From Dipteris shenzhenensis (lineage: Eukaryota; Polypodiophyta; Polypodiopsida; Gleicheniales): a stretch of DNA of 64,000 nt. Shown here piece after piece: positions 1-10,569 of the stretch (position 1 is its first letter; every line of letters starts with the position of its first letter). A program made the translations under genes and the position numbers. Location: the NCBI GenBank assembly GCA_047967505.1, contig CM106540.1; one strand, given 5' to 3'. The notes beneath the pieces are model-generated. The model saw nothing but the letters and a program-made list of their open reading frames with translations. It had not been told where the DNA came from and searched no databases.

Positions 1-34
1 GATGTTGGGTTTAGTCCTACAAGTAAGATTCTAT

Positions 35-475
35 TCAAAATTGCCACATAAATATAACCAAAAGAAAAAAGGCTAAAGAAGAAAAAAAGTAGACATAGTA
101 CAATACGATCATCTGATTCACCATGTGAAGACCCGCGAAGGCTTTTTGAGCAGTCATGATTTGATCATGAGCATGAAAAAATGTGAGTGCCCATGATTGA
201 TAAGTTGTCACTTTCTGAAAAGTTTGAATAACTCTTTTATAAGCTCTTACTCCATAGTTCACATCATCATTGACTGAGTTTGGAGCTTTGAAACTATATG
301 GAGCATCAACAATTGCTAAAGTATAAGGATGAGCTGTCACAAATGTGCCCATCTCCTCTACTCGTCCTTCATGAACTGTCCAAAGAAAAGGAGGCTCATC
401 CACATTATCTAAAATATATTTGTACAAACTAGGAACATTTTGAATTGTTTGTTCTTGCTCTCTTCTTTTCGTCTT
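35..475 (-). CDS. Putative DNA methyltransferase-like exon, partial gene
   Basis: About 130 codons read without a stop on the minus strand. The segment VDAPYSF sits after a hydrophobic beta-strand (LAI) and is followed about 45 residues later by WALTFFHAHDQI. This order and spacing resemble the DPPY catalytic motif and the following strand of beta-class N6-adenine/N4-cytosine DNA methyltransferases (PF01555/MT-A70-like fold). The gene at 21.6-25.5 kb has the same arrangement (VILDLPTQ then GWILVMCAPHVV), so I infer the two belong to one family. A likely splice acceptor lies near position 470, and the last ~25 residues near the window edge (a hydrophobic run after HMVNQ) are probably intron. 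The rest of the gene would lie left of the window and upstream on the minus strand. The homology is motif-level only; DAPY is not the canonical DPPY, so catalysis is uncertain. Confidence 0.4.
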   Translation of the reverse strand, partial: KTKRREQEQTIQNVPSLYKYILDNVDEPPFLWTVHEGRVEEMGTFVTAHPYTLAIVDAPYSFKAPNSVNDDVNYGVRAYKRVIQTFQKVTTYQSWALTFFHAHDQIMTAQKAFAGLHMVNQMIVLYYVYFFSSLAFFLLVIFMWQF

Positions 476-1090
476 TGTTCAACAACGAGAAAAAAAATGT
501 TCAAAGGGTTGAGCAATTTCCCTTAACTTAACACAAGGGTCTTGATTCTACATTCCATAGATATTAAGTAAGACCCAAGATACTTGTGAAACTTAAAATA
601 GTATCAAAGAGTTCACATTTCAAACGTAAATCATAATATTTGACAAGAATCGAGATTGTGAAGCCTTAAAAATGCAAATATTGATCTTAGAATCTCACAT
701 ATGATCTTAAACTAGAGCCTAGAATGCAATGTCCATCTTGATGAGACTAGAAGTGGATTATAGAGTTGAAAGAGTATTCATGTGTCCTTAAGATGAAAAC
801 TAGAAAAAGAACCTTACAAATTTTGATGTAGGATTTTGGATTCCACTTACACATTTTTTAAAAAGAAATAAGAATCTCTCAAGCTCCTTTGGGTTACTTG
901 AATAAGGATGGCATTCCCTAACTTCATCCTTATCACTATAATTCAACTTTTCTATCATAATTCTTTGCATGTGCAAATAAGATTTTTGACTGCAAAGACT
1001 CTATGTTTATTAAAAAGATAAAAGCAATTTCTTGACTGAAAAGGATTATAACATTTGAGTGGAAATGAGAAAAGTAAGAAAATATACTTT
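476..1090. other. AT-rich non-coding stretch between exon-like ORFs
   Basis: No convincing coding frame or repeat seen. It separates two minus-strand exon-like ORFs and could be intron sequence of the same gene. Confidence 0.3.
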
Positions 1091-1411
1091 TCAAATTCTA
1101 CTCCCATCTCCTCTAAAGAGATGTTCTGTATCACAAATTCTTTGCAATGATATCCAAGGAGTTATCTTTATGTCTTCAGGAAGAGGCTTTATGGCTTCAT
1201 CTGCCTTGGCTTTCCCATGAGAGCTTGAAGGAGCCTTTAGCATCTTTTGACCTTTCAGCTTTCCTTGCTCCCACAAATCAATAATCTCTTCTTGCAGCTT
1301 CCAGGCATCCCCATCATGAAATGCCAACTGAAAATAATTATCATAATGCTTGGTCAGCACCACCTGCATTATTCTTATATACTTGGAGATCACGTCTCTC
1401 ACAAAGAGCAA
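1091..1411 (-). CDS. Unrecognised exon-like ORF upstream of methyltransferase-like exon
   Basis: About 106 codons on the minus strand. The part from LTKHYDNYFQLAFHDGD through EIIDLWEQGKLKGQ is compositionally protein-like and follows a possible splice acceptor (AATGCAG near 1,370). The C-terminal half is rich in K, S and A. It has the same strand and correct order to be an upstream exon of the methyltransferase-like gene at 35-475, but I see no diagnostic motif. It may instead belong to an unrelated transposon. Confidence 0.25.
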   Translation of the reverse strand: MLFVRDVISKYIRIMQVVLTKHYDNYFQLAFHDGDAWKLQEEIIDLWEQGKLKGQKMLKAPSSSHGKAKADEAIKPLPEDIKITPWISLQRICDTEHLFRGDGSRI

Positions 1412-1599
1412 AATTTATCATCAACAATCTGGCCTTTACTTTGTTGCTTGACCTGCTCATTATGAAAGAATCTAATTTTTTGAATGAAAGACATATGTAA
1501 GCGATAATCCCTCTCCTAGTCCATTTGGACTAGATTCTGTGGGATTTCTGCTGTTTTGCAAGTTGATTGTTGTAATCCTTGATCCTGAGTATGTAACCA

Positions 1600-2078
1600 T
1601 GACCGGTCTCATTTCTATTGCAAACACTCTAGTTTATCTAGTTTCTCAGTGTGAGAATCTTGGAAGTGTTCTTAGACTCATAGAGAGCTACAAACATATC
1701 CCATGCTTCTTTTAATGTCTTGACTATGTTGAGTTGTCGTAGCATGACATCTTGCACATTCTGCTTGATCAAATGATATGCAAATTTGTCTTTCTTGTCC
1801 CATTCTACTTGTGCTCGAGAAATGATATGATCTACTATAGGTGCGAACACTGGTGATGTAGGTGTAGATCCTGCTGCTAGAGCTGCAACAATGGTAGGAG
1901 CTCTACTGTTAGAGCATTTGATGGTCTAGGTGTAGACCCATCAACATACTCCCATTTTTCTTGAAGTAGAAGAATGGTCTCCATTTGGCATTTCCATGTG
2001 CCATAATTTGAGTTGTCTAGCTTAGTAGATGCCTCCAAATTGAGGTGCTAGTTGTAGGCATGGTGCAAGAAATGTACT
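1600..2078 (-). pseudogene. Ty1/copia gag fragment (UBN2-type)
   Basis: Minus-strand remnant of the N-terminal half of a copia gag. In order it shows NYGTWKCQMETILL, then WEYVDGSTPRP, then a frame change, then WDKKDKFAYHLIKQNV and TLKEAWDMFVALYES. These match the usual copia gag order (N-Y-x-x-W-K-x-x-M, then W-x-x-V-x-G, then A-x-x-x-I, then TAKEAWD-x-L-x-x-x-Y). The frames are interrupted by stops near 1,915 and 1,625. No zinc knuckle, protease or RT follows on the same strand, so this is a truncated fragment. It is distinct from the copia gag at 5.9-7.5 kb. Confidence 0.7.
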
Positions 2079-2079
2079 C

Positions 2080-3390
2080 AAAGTGTCTGTGAAATCACTT
2101 TTTGAATCAACTGCAAAACACTGTCTGTATCAACTGCAAGCTGAACGGTCGGTGAAGATAGAACTTGCAATATATAATCCATTTGTTACAAGGCATGTGG
2201 CAAATGATGTCTGGAATAGACAAGAGGCTTTACAAGGCTTAAAAAGGATGTACACAATGCTAGAAAATATCCTATAAGGCTTTATAATGATGGCATGTGT
2301 GTGTAAAATCAAATCATGTGCTATCTACCCTTTGATCAATCGGTCAATGCCTCTGAACACTTTGAAGTCTGCTTAATAAATTGTGGAATGTCGGGTTTTA
2401 GAAAATGTAATGATGTGAAACCGCATGTGAGTGAAGAGACTGACTCCGATCAGAGTAGGAACTATTTAGGAATTTTGGGGCATGGCTTTGATTGCCTACT
2501 TTTGGAGTTCTCTCCACTATGGATGATCTAATGTACTCTAAAGACCAATCGTCGAGGGATGAAAAAGTAGCAAATAATTCATTTTCTTTGTTCGTTTTAA
2601 GTGTTGGGTTAGATGTGTCAATGTAGAGGCTGATGTGCATGCATGAAGTGGATTTGTCACCGAGGCTCAAAAGTGTGTGATACTTGTGCCAAAATGTGCA
2701 CGTGATGTGATGAGTGCATAGAGCACAAAAAATTAAGAGTATTTCGTTTTTGTAGCACCCTCAAAGTCTTCTTGGATCAAGAGATATGGCTTGATCTAGG
2801 TGGAGGGGCAAAAGGGTGCAAAATGATGATGTGGCACTAGGAGTCACATGCAGAATGTGTGCTTGCCAAGGCCTGTGCCACTGGAGCACTGTGCTGATGT
2901 GTCAATTTTGTTCCCATGCAGTGAGTAGGAAGAGGATAGTGTGCCTAGTAGGAGACTACATGCCACATGGTAGATGAGGTGGCAATCAGTGATGACATGG
3001 CAATGTTGAGGTATCCTGATGATGTGGCACAAATGACATGGTAGTTAATGCATACATGGCAATCAACACTGATGTGGCTTGATGAGTGGATAGGGTGATG
3101 TGGATGCTGACTTGGATGAAAATGACCTATAAGACTTGAGTGACATTGCCTTCTAGGATGCTCATGTGATGATGCAAGACGATACCATACCAATGTGGTC
3201 ATATTCTAGACAAAGTTCTCTTTGTGCAAGCAATCGGTGGGTTCCACCTAGAACCTAATACTTGTAAGAATCTGCCTGAGACTTTATCCATGAGTTCTTT
3301 GTAGGACATTGATCCCTACCCACTAAAACAAGTAGTGGTAGCACCATGGTTGTAGGTTTTTCAAAAATTATTGTGTGTTTTGGGGATTGA
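2080..3390. other. No gene seen; degenerate GATGTGGCA-type repeats
   Basis: Short open frames here show no family motif. From about 2,700 to 3,140 the sequence is built of loosely repeated words such as GATGATGTGGCA, GATGACATGGCAA and CTGATGTGGC, suggesting an old decayed tandem repeat. Nothing else can be supported. Confidence 0.35.
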
Positions 3391-3391
3391 C

Positions 3392-3514
3392 CTCTTGTAG
3401 CTCAAAGTCCTTTTGAAAAAGGAGTACAACAACTTCAGATGATCCTAGTTCACAGCTCTTGTAGCTCAAAATCCTTTTGAAAAAGGAGTACAACAACTTC
3501 AGATGATCCTAGTT
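3392..3514 (+). repeat. Two-copy tandem duplication, 64-bp unit
   Basis: The unit beginning CTCTTGTAGCTCAAAGTCC at 3,392 repeats at 3,456 with one clear substitution (AAGTCC/AAATCC). The two copies are otherwise nearly identical, so the duplication is recent. Confidence 0.9.
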
Positions 3515-4990
3515 CATGCTCAACCAGAAAGTAAATCTTTGTTCCATTACATTTATGATACATCCAGCCCCTTGGAATTGATTAGTATCACTTGGTAAAC
3601 CTTTATGTTTAGTCACGAGCAAAAAGGTAGTAGTAGGCTGAACTACTATCCTACGAAGGCCACGAACTGCCATGGTCAAAGTCCAACCATGCCCATACTT
3701 TGTTTTTTTAGTCTTTTCGTCAAAAGAATCATTATTTCCAGTGGGTTCTGAAGTCTTTGGAATAGGAGTCTCCATCTGATTTGAACAACACTTACCTATA
3801 TGACCTTTCAATCTTGATGGTGTTGACTGGATTTGCTGTGGAAATTGTTCTGCTACAAGAGGAGGATTTTTTAAAGTCACTCTCTCCCTTGTTGGCATGA
3901 CCTCACTTTGGTCTAGAAACTATTCAGGTGTAAGAAGCTCTCTCTCCTTGATGAAGCATTTGGTGAGTTGAGAAATCTTGTCTCTACAAATGCTGAACTC
4001 ATGGGTGGTGCTTACAAATGAGATGGAGTCAAGGAACCTAAACACCCCAACCTTCCTCTTACATCACCTCCCACCTCAGAAGGTGATGTATTTTTTGATA
4101 TTTTGGATGTTTTCTTGGAGTGGAGAAGCTGGGATTGTGATGCCATTGCCTAGAAAACAAATACTGAGATTAAGAAAACCTAAACTAATGGAGGAAATAG
4201 AAATTAGTGAAGAAGTGCTTGTGGAAAAGTAATGTTGGCATGCCCCATCACACGAAACACGGTAGAACATGGATTCTAGAATCCAAACTGAAAAAAATAA
4301 GAATTAAAGAAGAAGGCCCTCACTTGTGCCTCCTCTACCTTGGCTTTTGCACCTTCCCTGAGGCTTTTCTCAAGTTGTGCTACCTTTGCTGCATCAATGG
4401 CTTTCTCTTGTAGAAAAGTCACCTTCTGAGACATCTGCTTATCGTATTGCTAAAAAATCCCTTTGAGGGTAGATGCCATCAGGTGCATTGCAACTCCAAC
4501 GCAGACTCAGATGAAAATTGGGATTTTCCATCCATGCAATTCTTTAGGTTGGTTAACATGCTCTCGGAGATTTCCCTTGAGAAAGATACATCATGTCCTT
4601 TCAGTTGCTCTACTGTTGCTTGAACCTGTCACAACTTGCAGGTTCCTCTCGCATCAAGAAAGAAGTGAATGGTATGTTCAGCACATCTTGGAGGTCTGTT
4701 GGCAAGCTTGAAATCTTGACTCCACCATCTTTACTAATCTTAGCATTGGGGTATACATCTAGAATATCCTATTTCTTCCACTGCTTCTCAAAAAAGTGTG
4801 CTTGCAAACTGTCTCCGAAAATTCTTAGAGCATTTTCAATCACGCTTTCATTAATGGTAATCTTCTGACCTTGACAGACTAGTTGCCCCTCCTTCATGTT
4901 CACCTCCTGTACCAACCTGGTGAAGTTTTGGAGAGCATCCAAATTGTGCTTTTGAAGAGCGATAGAGGAGCTCCCATATGTCACGATTTC
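3509..4990 (-). pseudogene. Unrecognised transposon-like coding remnant
   Basis: Several minus-strand frames line up head to tail. At 4,984-4,650 there is a stretch including VNMKEGQLVCQGQKITINES and IENALRIFGDSLQ, continuing in frame beyond 4,769 (DILDVYPNAKISKDGG). At ~4,440-4,330 there is a lysine/glutamate/alanine-rich stretch (EKAIDAAKVAQLEKSL) that looks like a coiled coil. At 3,898-3,509 there is a 129-codon ORF with a basic and polar N-terminal half. The style (long polar gag-like protein without catalytic motifs) suggests a retrotransposon gag or plant transposon protein. I cannot name the family. Stops and frame changes break it. Confidence 0.25.
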
Positions 4991-5108
4991 AAGATCAGGG
5001 AAGGAGGGCTCTCACACTATCTTGCAGAGGGGGAGGAAAGATTGTGTGAGGAGCTCCCGGACTGTACAGGGTCCATTACGAGAGGGGATAGAAGTTGCAG
5101 AAAGACTG

Positions 5109-5345
5109 CAAGGGAGATAGAAATGGTCGAGAAGGATAGAAGATGAAACAATGAAGGAAATGGAATAGTGGAGGCTTGAGTTTACAGTCCGATTGCAAAG
5201 TCCGATTGCAAGGGAGAAAGAAATGGTCGAGAGGGATAGAAGATGAAGCAGTGAAGGAAATGAAATAGTGGAGGATCGAGATTTCAAGGGAGAATGAAAT
5301 GGTCGAGAGGGATAGAAGATGAAATGTTTAAGGGAATGGAATAGC
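5109..5345 (+). repeat. Three-copy tandem repeat, ~60-70 bp unit
   Basis: Units starting at about 5,109, 5,209 and 5,287 share AGGGAGA, GAAATGGTCGAGA, GGATAGAAGATGAA and GGAATAG. Copies 1 and 2 are separated by a ~28-bp spacer that itself contains a short duplication (GTCCGATTGCAA). Confidence 0.8.
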
Positions 5346-5870
5346 AGGACTACACTATCAAGGTGAGAGCCACCGCGATGGTTGTAGCCCGACTACTGCC
5401 AAGGTGAGAGCCACCATGGTGGTTGGCTTGAATTTTGATTAATTCAAGGCGGTAGTATTGACTTGCATCATAATGAATGATTAGAGGTGGTGGCATCTAA
5501 GATTCCCAGCCACGTCTGTGGTGGTGGCTAAGACCCACCGAGCTGGTAGTTAATTACCAGCCACCACAGTGGCCTACAATTACTCAACTTCCAATTACCA
5601 CCATTGGGCTTGCATGCATGATTACTACGAGTGCAATAAATTACTAGTCACCAGGCTTGCATGCTCAGGAGAGTACAATGCATGGGAAGGCTTCATGATT
5701 TACTTTTGTGGGAATTACTACCTGATGGTGGTGGCTATCATCAGCCATGTCTGTCATGGTGGCTACGATTCCACCGTGCCACTACTCACCCACCACTGTG
5801 CTTAAGCATGCATGATCACTACGATTGTAGTAAAAATTACCAGTCACCAGGTTTCTCGACACCTAAAACA
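5346..5870. repeat. CCACC/GGTGG-rich repetitive tract
   Basis: Many short copies of GCCACC, CCACCATGGTGG-like palindromes and GGTGGTGGC. A longer direct repeat (GCATGCATGATTACTACGA, continuing to AGTCACCAGG) occurs at ~5,611 and again, diverged, at ~5,808. No coding function inferred. Confidence 0.5.
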
Positions 5871-5934
5871 TGACCTCCCTAAGATCATCTAAAACAACTG
5901 CATCAAATCAGTTCTATAATATGCCAAGAACTCT

Positions 5935-7487
5935 TTAGCACACCCAACCATCATCCATTACTCCTATGTCAATGGAAGTAGCGATCTCTGTGCCCAAGAG
6001 GGACTCTTCAATTATACATGCATCCACTTTACTTCTTTTAGTGGCTTCATCCTTCATCTTTTTAACAAAAAACCTTTCGATGTGACTGGGTTTCCCACAA
6101 TAATAATAGGAATAGGTGTCAAGTTTAATGTATGTTGTAGCCTTCCTTTTATCCTTCATAGTATAAGCAATTTCACCGACCAGCAGGAGTGCTTCCTCTA
6201 TCTTTTCCTTGCTCAGTAGAAGAACCACATAATCAATGAAGTCAGCTTCATCATCAAGTCAAAGAATACATGCAATATCATTATACATGAGGGGTAATCC
6301 TCACCTTCTACTTTGGAACCAAGTTTGTGGAGTTATTGTTAAATTACAGGTGCAGCGGAACAGAAACTAAACAAAGAATAGAGAGTACATAGCAAACTGG
6401 AGACAAAATTTCCTGCAATACTGATGTAGTATAGATGATGGCTCCGTCCACCCGTGCGCTCCCATAGTGGAGCTTAGATGGCGATCTAGATAGATACTAG
6501 GTGAAGAGCTACTAGCTGGAAGATCTGATATGATCTCAATTGATATGATGCAATGGACTGGTAAGGTCGCCTTTTTATAGCTATGAGGGCGGTAGTCGAA
6601 TAAATGTAGTCGGTGGAGCGGGCCAATCAACCTAGTCGGTGGAGCTGACCAGTCAACCTAGTCAGTGGAACCGACTAGTTGTCCATGGAATATTCAAGGA
6701 ATATTTCCTATACCGTCGCCTCGGGGGCTGTCGTCCCTAAACCCCTAAACCCCCACTAGGGGGCCGTTGGCCCCCCTGAGACCCCCCAACTGGGGGTTAG
6801 CTAGCCCCTAGACCCTAGCAAGAGCAAGGGGCTCCCACACAATCACCTTTCTACCATCAACGGTCTCATTTTGATAGACCTCATATGACATGCAAGTCAG
6901 GATCCAATCAGTGTCCTAGGCTCACACATGGCTTCTCCTCATATGGGGGCCTTACAACTTGAGCACCTTGGACCACTGGTGGTTACCAAGAAAGTGGGGC
7001 ATTGAGCATATCTAACAGTTACTTCAACAAAGCTTGCATACAATTCAAATAAAGTTGCCAAATCTTCTCTTTCTCCCATATGTAAATCAAACCTTTTCTA
7101 CACCGAAGACAATTCCCCACAAACTTTTCTGCATGAGCCTTAATCTTGTTGACAACAACTGCCAGGTCACAAATTTCTCCCGAGTAAATTTCATGATGGA
7201 TTCTTCAGACTTTGCTTTCTTCAAGGAATCCATGAGTGTAATCACTTTTGGACCTTTGATAGCACATGTCGACCAGCATTGCTAAAGATCTCCTATGATG
7301 CCCATGAATACTGCTTCTCAAGCTTTTAGACTTCCACATCACAACTCGACCACCTATGCAGAGGCTTGCAAAACTGTGTTTCTTTGTCCCACTCATGAAC
7401 AACAGTAAGATCTCACTGCAATCTCTCAAAAATCTCAACCCTAAGAAACTAGCAACTTCTATTCTCATAGGCTCACAAGACCAGTAG
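5935..7487 (-). pseudogene. Ty1/copia gag, interrupted by a solo LTR
   Basis: Minus-strand gag remnant lying directly downstream of the LTR and primer-binding site at 7,488-7,943. The 5' part (7,487 to 7,020) is broken by stops. The 3' part (6,336 to 5,935) contains IEEALLLVGEIAYTMKDKRK and a decayed zinc knuckle YYYCGKPSHIERFF, in which the first and last cysteines of CX2CX4HX4C are lost, followed by a basic stretch. The two parts are separated by the inserted LTR at 6,337-7,017. Joining the flanks restores a gag-like order (a KLHKLGSK-type segment before the knuckle). No protease or RT follows, so the element is truncated at about 5.9 kb. Confidence 0.6.
6337..7017 (-). mobile_element. Solo LTR inserted in a copia gag
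   Basis: A 681-bp segment begins TGTTAAATTACAGG and ends GAGCATATCTAACA, giving TGTTA/TAACA inverted ends. The flanking 5-mers GTTAT (6,332-6,336) and GTTAC (7,018-7,022) match at 4 of 5 bases, as expected for an old target-site duplication. On the minus strand it carries a TATA-like CTATAAAAAGG (near 6,580) in the position of an LTR core promoter. It also has a G/C-rich block with repeated AGTCGGTGGAG and CCCCTAAACCCC words. There is no internal domain, so it is read as a solo LTR left by recombination. Orientation is inferred from the TATA box. Confidence 0.65.
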
Positions 7488-7499
7488 GCTCTGATACCA
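7488..7499 (-). other. Retrotransposon primer-binding site (initiator tRNA-Met)
   Basis: On the minus strand the sequence is TGGTATCAGAGC, the classic plant copia PBS complementary to the 3' end of initiator tRNA-Met. It lies two bases inside the LTR end at 7,502, as expected. Confidence 0.9.
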
Positions 7500-7501
7500 A
7501 T

Positions 7502-7943
7502 TGTTGGAAGTTGAAGCTTGTTGTGAACATTAACTTAGCCAAGATTAAAAGATGAATACTTCACAAATTTATGTGTGAGATATAAAGCAGAAGTATCTCT
7601 CTCATTACACACACTCTCCTTTATGAATCTCATGCAAAAATAATATGCAAGACAAGGCGCACTTTCACAACTCAATCAATAGATGCATGAAATACTTGGG
7701 CAAGTCAAAGAGTTCAACTCCACAATTTGTATATATAGACTTGAGTATCAACGCTAGACTCCTATAGACCTGGACTAATATCAATTGCTTATTTATGACA
7801 CATTAGGCACATGACCTTGACAAAGATGAGGAGAGCTTATCATCATTGCAGAATTATAGGAGCCATGCACCGCCAAACCTTGAACTACTAGTCACCACCA
7901 CGAGCTCACCAACCTACTGGAACCTCTATCCACACTTGCAACA
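7502..7943 (-). mobile_element. Copia 5' LTR
   Basis: A 442-bp block begins TGTTGGAAG and ends CTTGCAACA on the plus strand, giving 8/9 matching inverted ends with TG..CA termini. Its inner boundary is fixed by the adjacent primer-binding site. On the minus strand a TATA-like CTATATATAC lies near 7,728. No second LTR of the same family was recognised in the window. The outer boundary is less certain than the inner one. Confidence 0.65.
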
Positions 7944-8090
7944 ATCCCATGCAAACACCATGTGTTAAATTGATGCAATCTACATTGTTGCCAAATCTCC
8001 ACATTTATGCTCATGTTGCATGGGCCAATCCCTACAATTGACCAACAATTGTGGTCAATAACAAACCACCACTGTCATTATTCTAAACTA

Positions 8091-8625
8091 GCTTGATGGT
8101 TATCTGTGATTAAGTTTTGGAATAGTTTACTTGCTTAACTTCTAGATTGGAGTGGCTTGGACTTAATGTGATTATCATAAACCAACCTGGTGGTTGGAAC
8201 ATCATGCAACCATGGCTGGGTTCAAGTCAAAATACCAGTTATATGATTGTCCTAAGCTAGTGTGGTTGAACAAAAATTAACAATAATATATTTGCAATCA
8301 AACAGTAATATATTGTTATTATCTAATTGATGACCAACCCGATGGTTGAAATTGTTGTGTTTCCTCATAGTTAAATTAGTCAAAACGGTTAATTTCTCAA
8401 TTGAGATGTCTTGGATTAATGTGATTGTCCTAAACTAGCCTAGTGGCTGGAACATCACCGAGCTGGTTCAAGTCAAGCAGTAGTTATGTTATTGAAATTG
8501 TGGTTGAGCGAAAATACAAAAATTGAACCACAATATATTGTTATATATCACCGAGCCCTATTGGTCAGATACCAGTCTAGTTGTTGAAATTGTTTTGTTT
8601 TCTAGTAGCTTAACTAGTTTAATTA
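8091..8625 (+). repeat. Two-copy diverged tandem duplication, ~253-bp period
   Basis: CTTGGACTTAATGTGATT...GGTTGGAACATCA at ~8,157 recurs as CTTGGATTAATGTGATTG...GGCTGGAACATCA at ~8,410. The two units align along most of their length with many substitutions. AT-rich; no coding frame. Confidence 0.75.
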
Positions 8626-8654
8626 GACGGGGGTTTTGCATGTATGTGTAGCGA

Positions 8655-9935
8655 AAAAAGGGAGCGCAGTACAGTTGTATGCACGTGTTGGGTGAGAAGA
8701 TGGAGTTTTGTCCTAAGTTTATGGCTCAGAACCCTGGCATTTTGATTGGGCAAAGGAGCTTTGAGCATTATAAGCCCTGGTATCTCAAGAAACTCAAAGA
8801 CAAGAATGTGCGTTGTTGCAAAACACACATAGACTTTGACCTGTATTGGCAAGCTATGAATTACTTGAGATTTGGTCATGTTCGAGAATTGCTCTATGGA
8901 GATAGATGCCCATGTCTCCTAGATGAATGTGCATTCCATAGGCCACATGGATCCTTGACATGTGTCGCAAGAAAGGCTAAGTTTGGTAGCCTAAGATCCC
9001 AGTGGTCTGTCAAAGGGAGACTCTGAGGTACACTATTTTTAATGCATTCGTGGCACATGCACACATTGTAGTATGAGAACAGGCAATTTGATGTCTGGCC
9101 AAATGAAATGAGGGAAGACAATCATGTTACTCTAAAATGGAGGATATTTGAACATGTTAATGTTGAATGATTAGAGAAAAAGTGATGGCTACTATCATAT
9201 AAGAGCACTCAATTGAGAGAGCTTATAGCTCATTTGGTTCAATCCATCCCAATATATGTGTTTCATAATTTCACGGCCAACTGGCAAGATAAGTAGTTCA
9301 AGATGTGCTTAGCCAATTTTTTTCATGACACTATTTTCTCTTTCATAGAGTTTGTATAAAATTTACTCATTTCAAGTACAAGATGAGATACAAAGTGCTC
9401 ATTGATGCAACAAGCAGATAACAATTGTAGTGCATATCAAAGTTTAAATCCATAACCGGTCTAAACAAGCTATGAAATTTATTTGGGTCTAGCCATGGCA
9501 AGGACGACGAACATGATGGATGTGGTGTTGTTATCAAGCGATCTCTATTTAAACACCAATTGACATACCCTCAACTGAAGCTCAATGATGCCCATAATGT
9601 TGTAACATGGCTTATAGACCACCTCTGAACACGGCACAATCAACATACAATAAACAAAGTGTTATGAATAATGTAGTATGCGGAGTGTTCTATGAAGAGG
9701 AGAAGTAGAAACAATTGTGAGGACATTGAAGAAACTTGTCATTTGCATAGCATATGCGGATTTTCAAACAATCGCCTACTCAAACTCAGAAAACTTTCTT
9801 GTTTATGTAGTACGTGCATCATATGGGATCGTGACAATTATGAGGATATTGCAACTGTGAAGAGATAGGAGCCACTTCAAGTATTTCCTCTATGTGACCA
9901 TGAGTTGACAAACAATGGAGAGACCCTACACACCA
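8655..9935 (+). pseudogene. Decayed DNA-transposon ORF of an unnamed plant family
   Basis: The 5' part (8,679-9,026) encodes a frame with LGEKMEFCPKFMAQNPGI, then FEHYKPWYLKKLKDKN, then the cluster CCKTHIDFDLYWQAMNYLR and further cysteines and histidines (CPCLLDECAFHRPHG), consistent with a zinc-binding domain. Across frame changes the signal continues as NRQFDVWPNEMRE, TLKWRIFEHV, STQLRELIAHL, FTANWQDKQFK and finally HDGCGVVIKRSLFKHQL (9,515-9,565). I recognise this order from uncharacterised transposon-like proteins in plants and oomycetes in which the last segment is part of the catalytic core, but cannot name the superfamily. Frameshifts and stops are frequent; no terminal inverted repeats were found. 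Confidence 0.45.
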
Positions 9936-9949
9936 TGCTTGTTTGTTAG

Positions 9950-10185
9950 TAAACCTCAAAAAACTACCTTGATCATTTTAGTAAATCCTAAATAGTAAAT
10001 TCCACATGAGGAAAAATGTAAATCCCAAAAGAGAACAAATGTAAATCCAAGGAAAATGTAAATCCCAAACAATATACTAATCCCAAACCACCATGGTGCT
10101 TTTTTTAGTAAATCCCGAATAACCACGTGCTTGTTTTTAGTAAATCCCAAACAACCCCTAGTAATCCCAATCAAGGGAAAATGTA
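9950..10185 (+). repeat. Degenerate AAATCCCAAA short-tandem tract
   Basis: Words such as GTAAATCCCAAA, TAAATCCAAGG and TAATCCCAAACA recur at 10-30 bp spacing. The minus-strand ORF here is an artefact of the repeat. Confidence 0.6.
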
Positions 10186-10439
10186 TGCCATTGGGCTGGT
10201 GACCAGAAATCCTAAATGAATGAATTGTATGCCAGTTTCACATAATACCATGTACCACACGATTGACTCATCATCATCATCATTGTTGTCATCTTCTTCG
10301 TCAACCTTTCTTGAAGTGTTTGGGCTTACAATGCATAGGCTCATATCACCCACCATGGTGGTGATACTGGACCATCATGCTGGAAGGAGTGTGTTGTGCA
10401 TGTGTGTGCATGCATGCATGCAACTGTTAGAATAATGAC

Positions 10440-10560
10440 TACTTCTAAGACCATCTAGTTCACAGGGTCACATTTTCAAGATCCACATTACAGACTAGGA
10501 ACCACCTAATTCAAAGGCTCAGATTTGGAAGGTGCACATTGTAGTATAGCCAAATTGGGA
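10440..10560 (+). repeat. Dispersed ~47-bp tandem unit, locus 1
   Basis: About two and a half units of the form ACCATCTAATTCA, (A)GGCTCA, GATTTTCAAGATCCACATT, GCAGACTAGG. The same unit family is present at 26.59-26.73 kb. Confidence 0.6.
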
Positions 10561-10569
10561 AGATGGTCA

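Noticed and set aside
6720-6840. Telomere-type CCCTAAA repeats
   Set aside because: Only two CCCCTAAACCCC words inside a G/C-rich LTR block; no tandem telomeric array.
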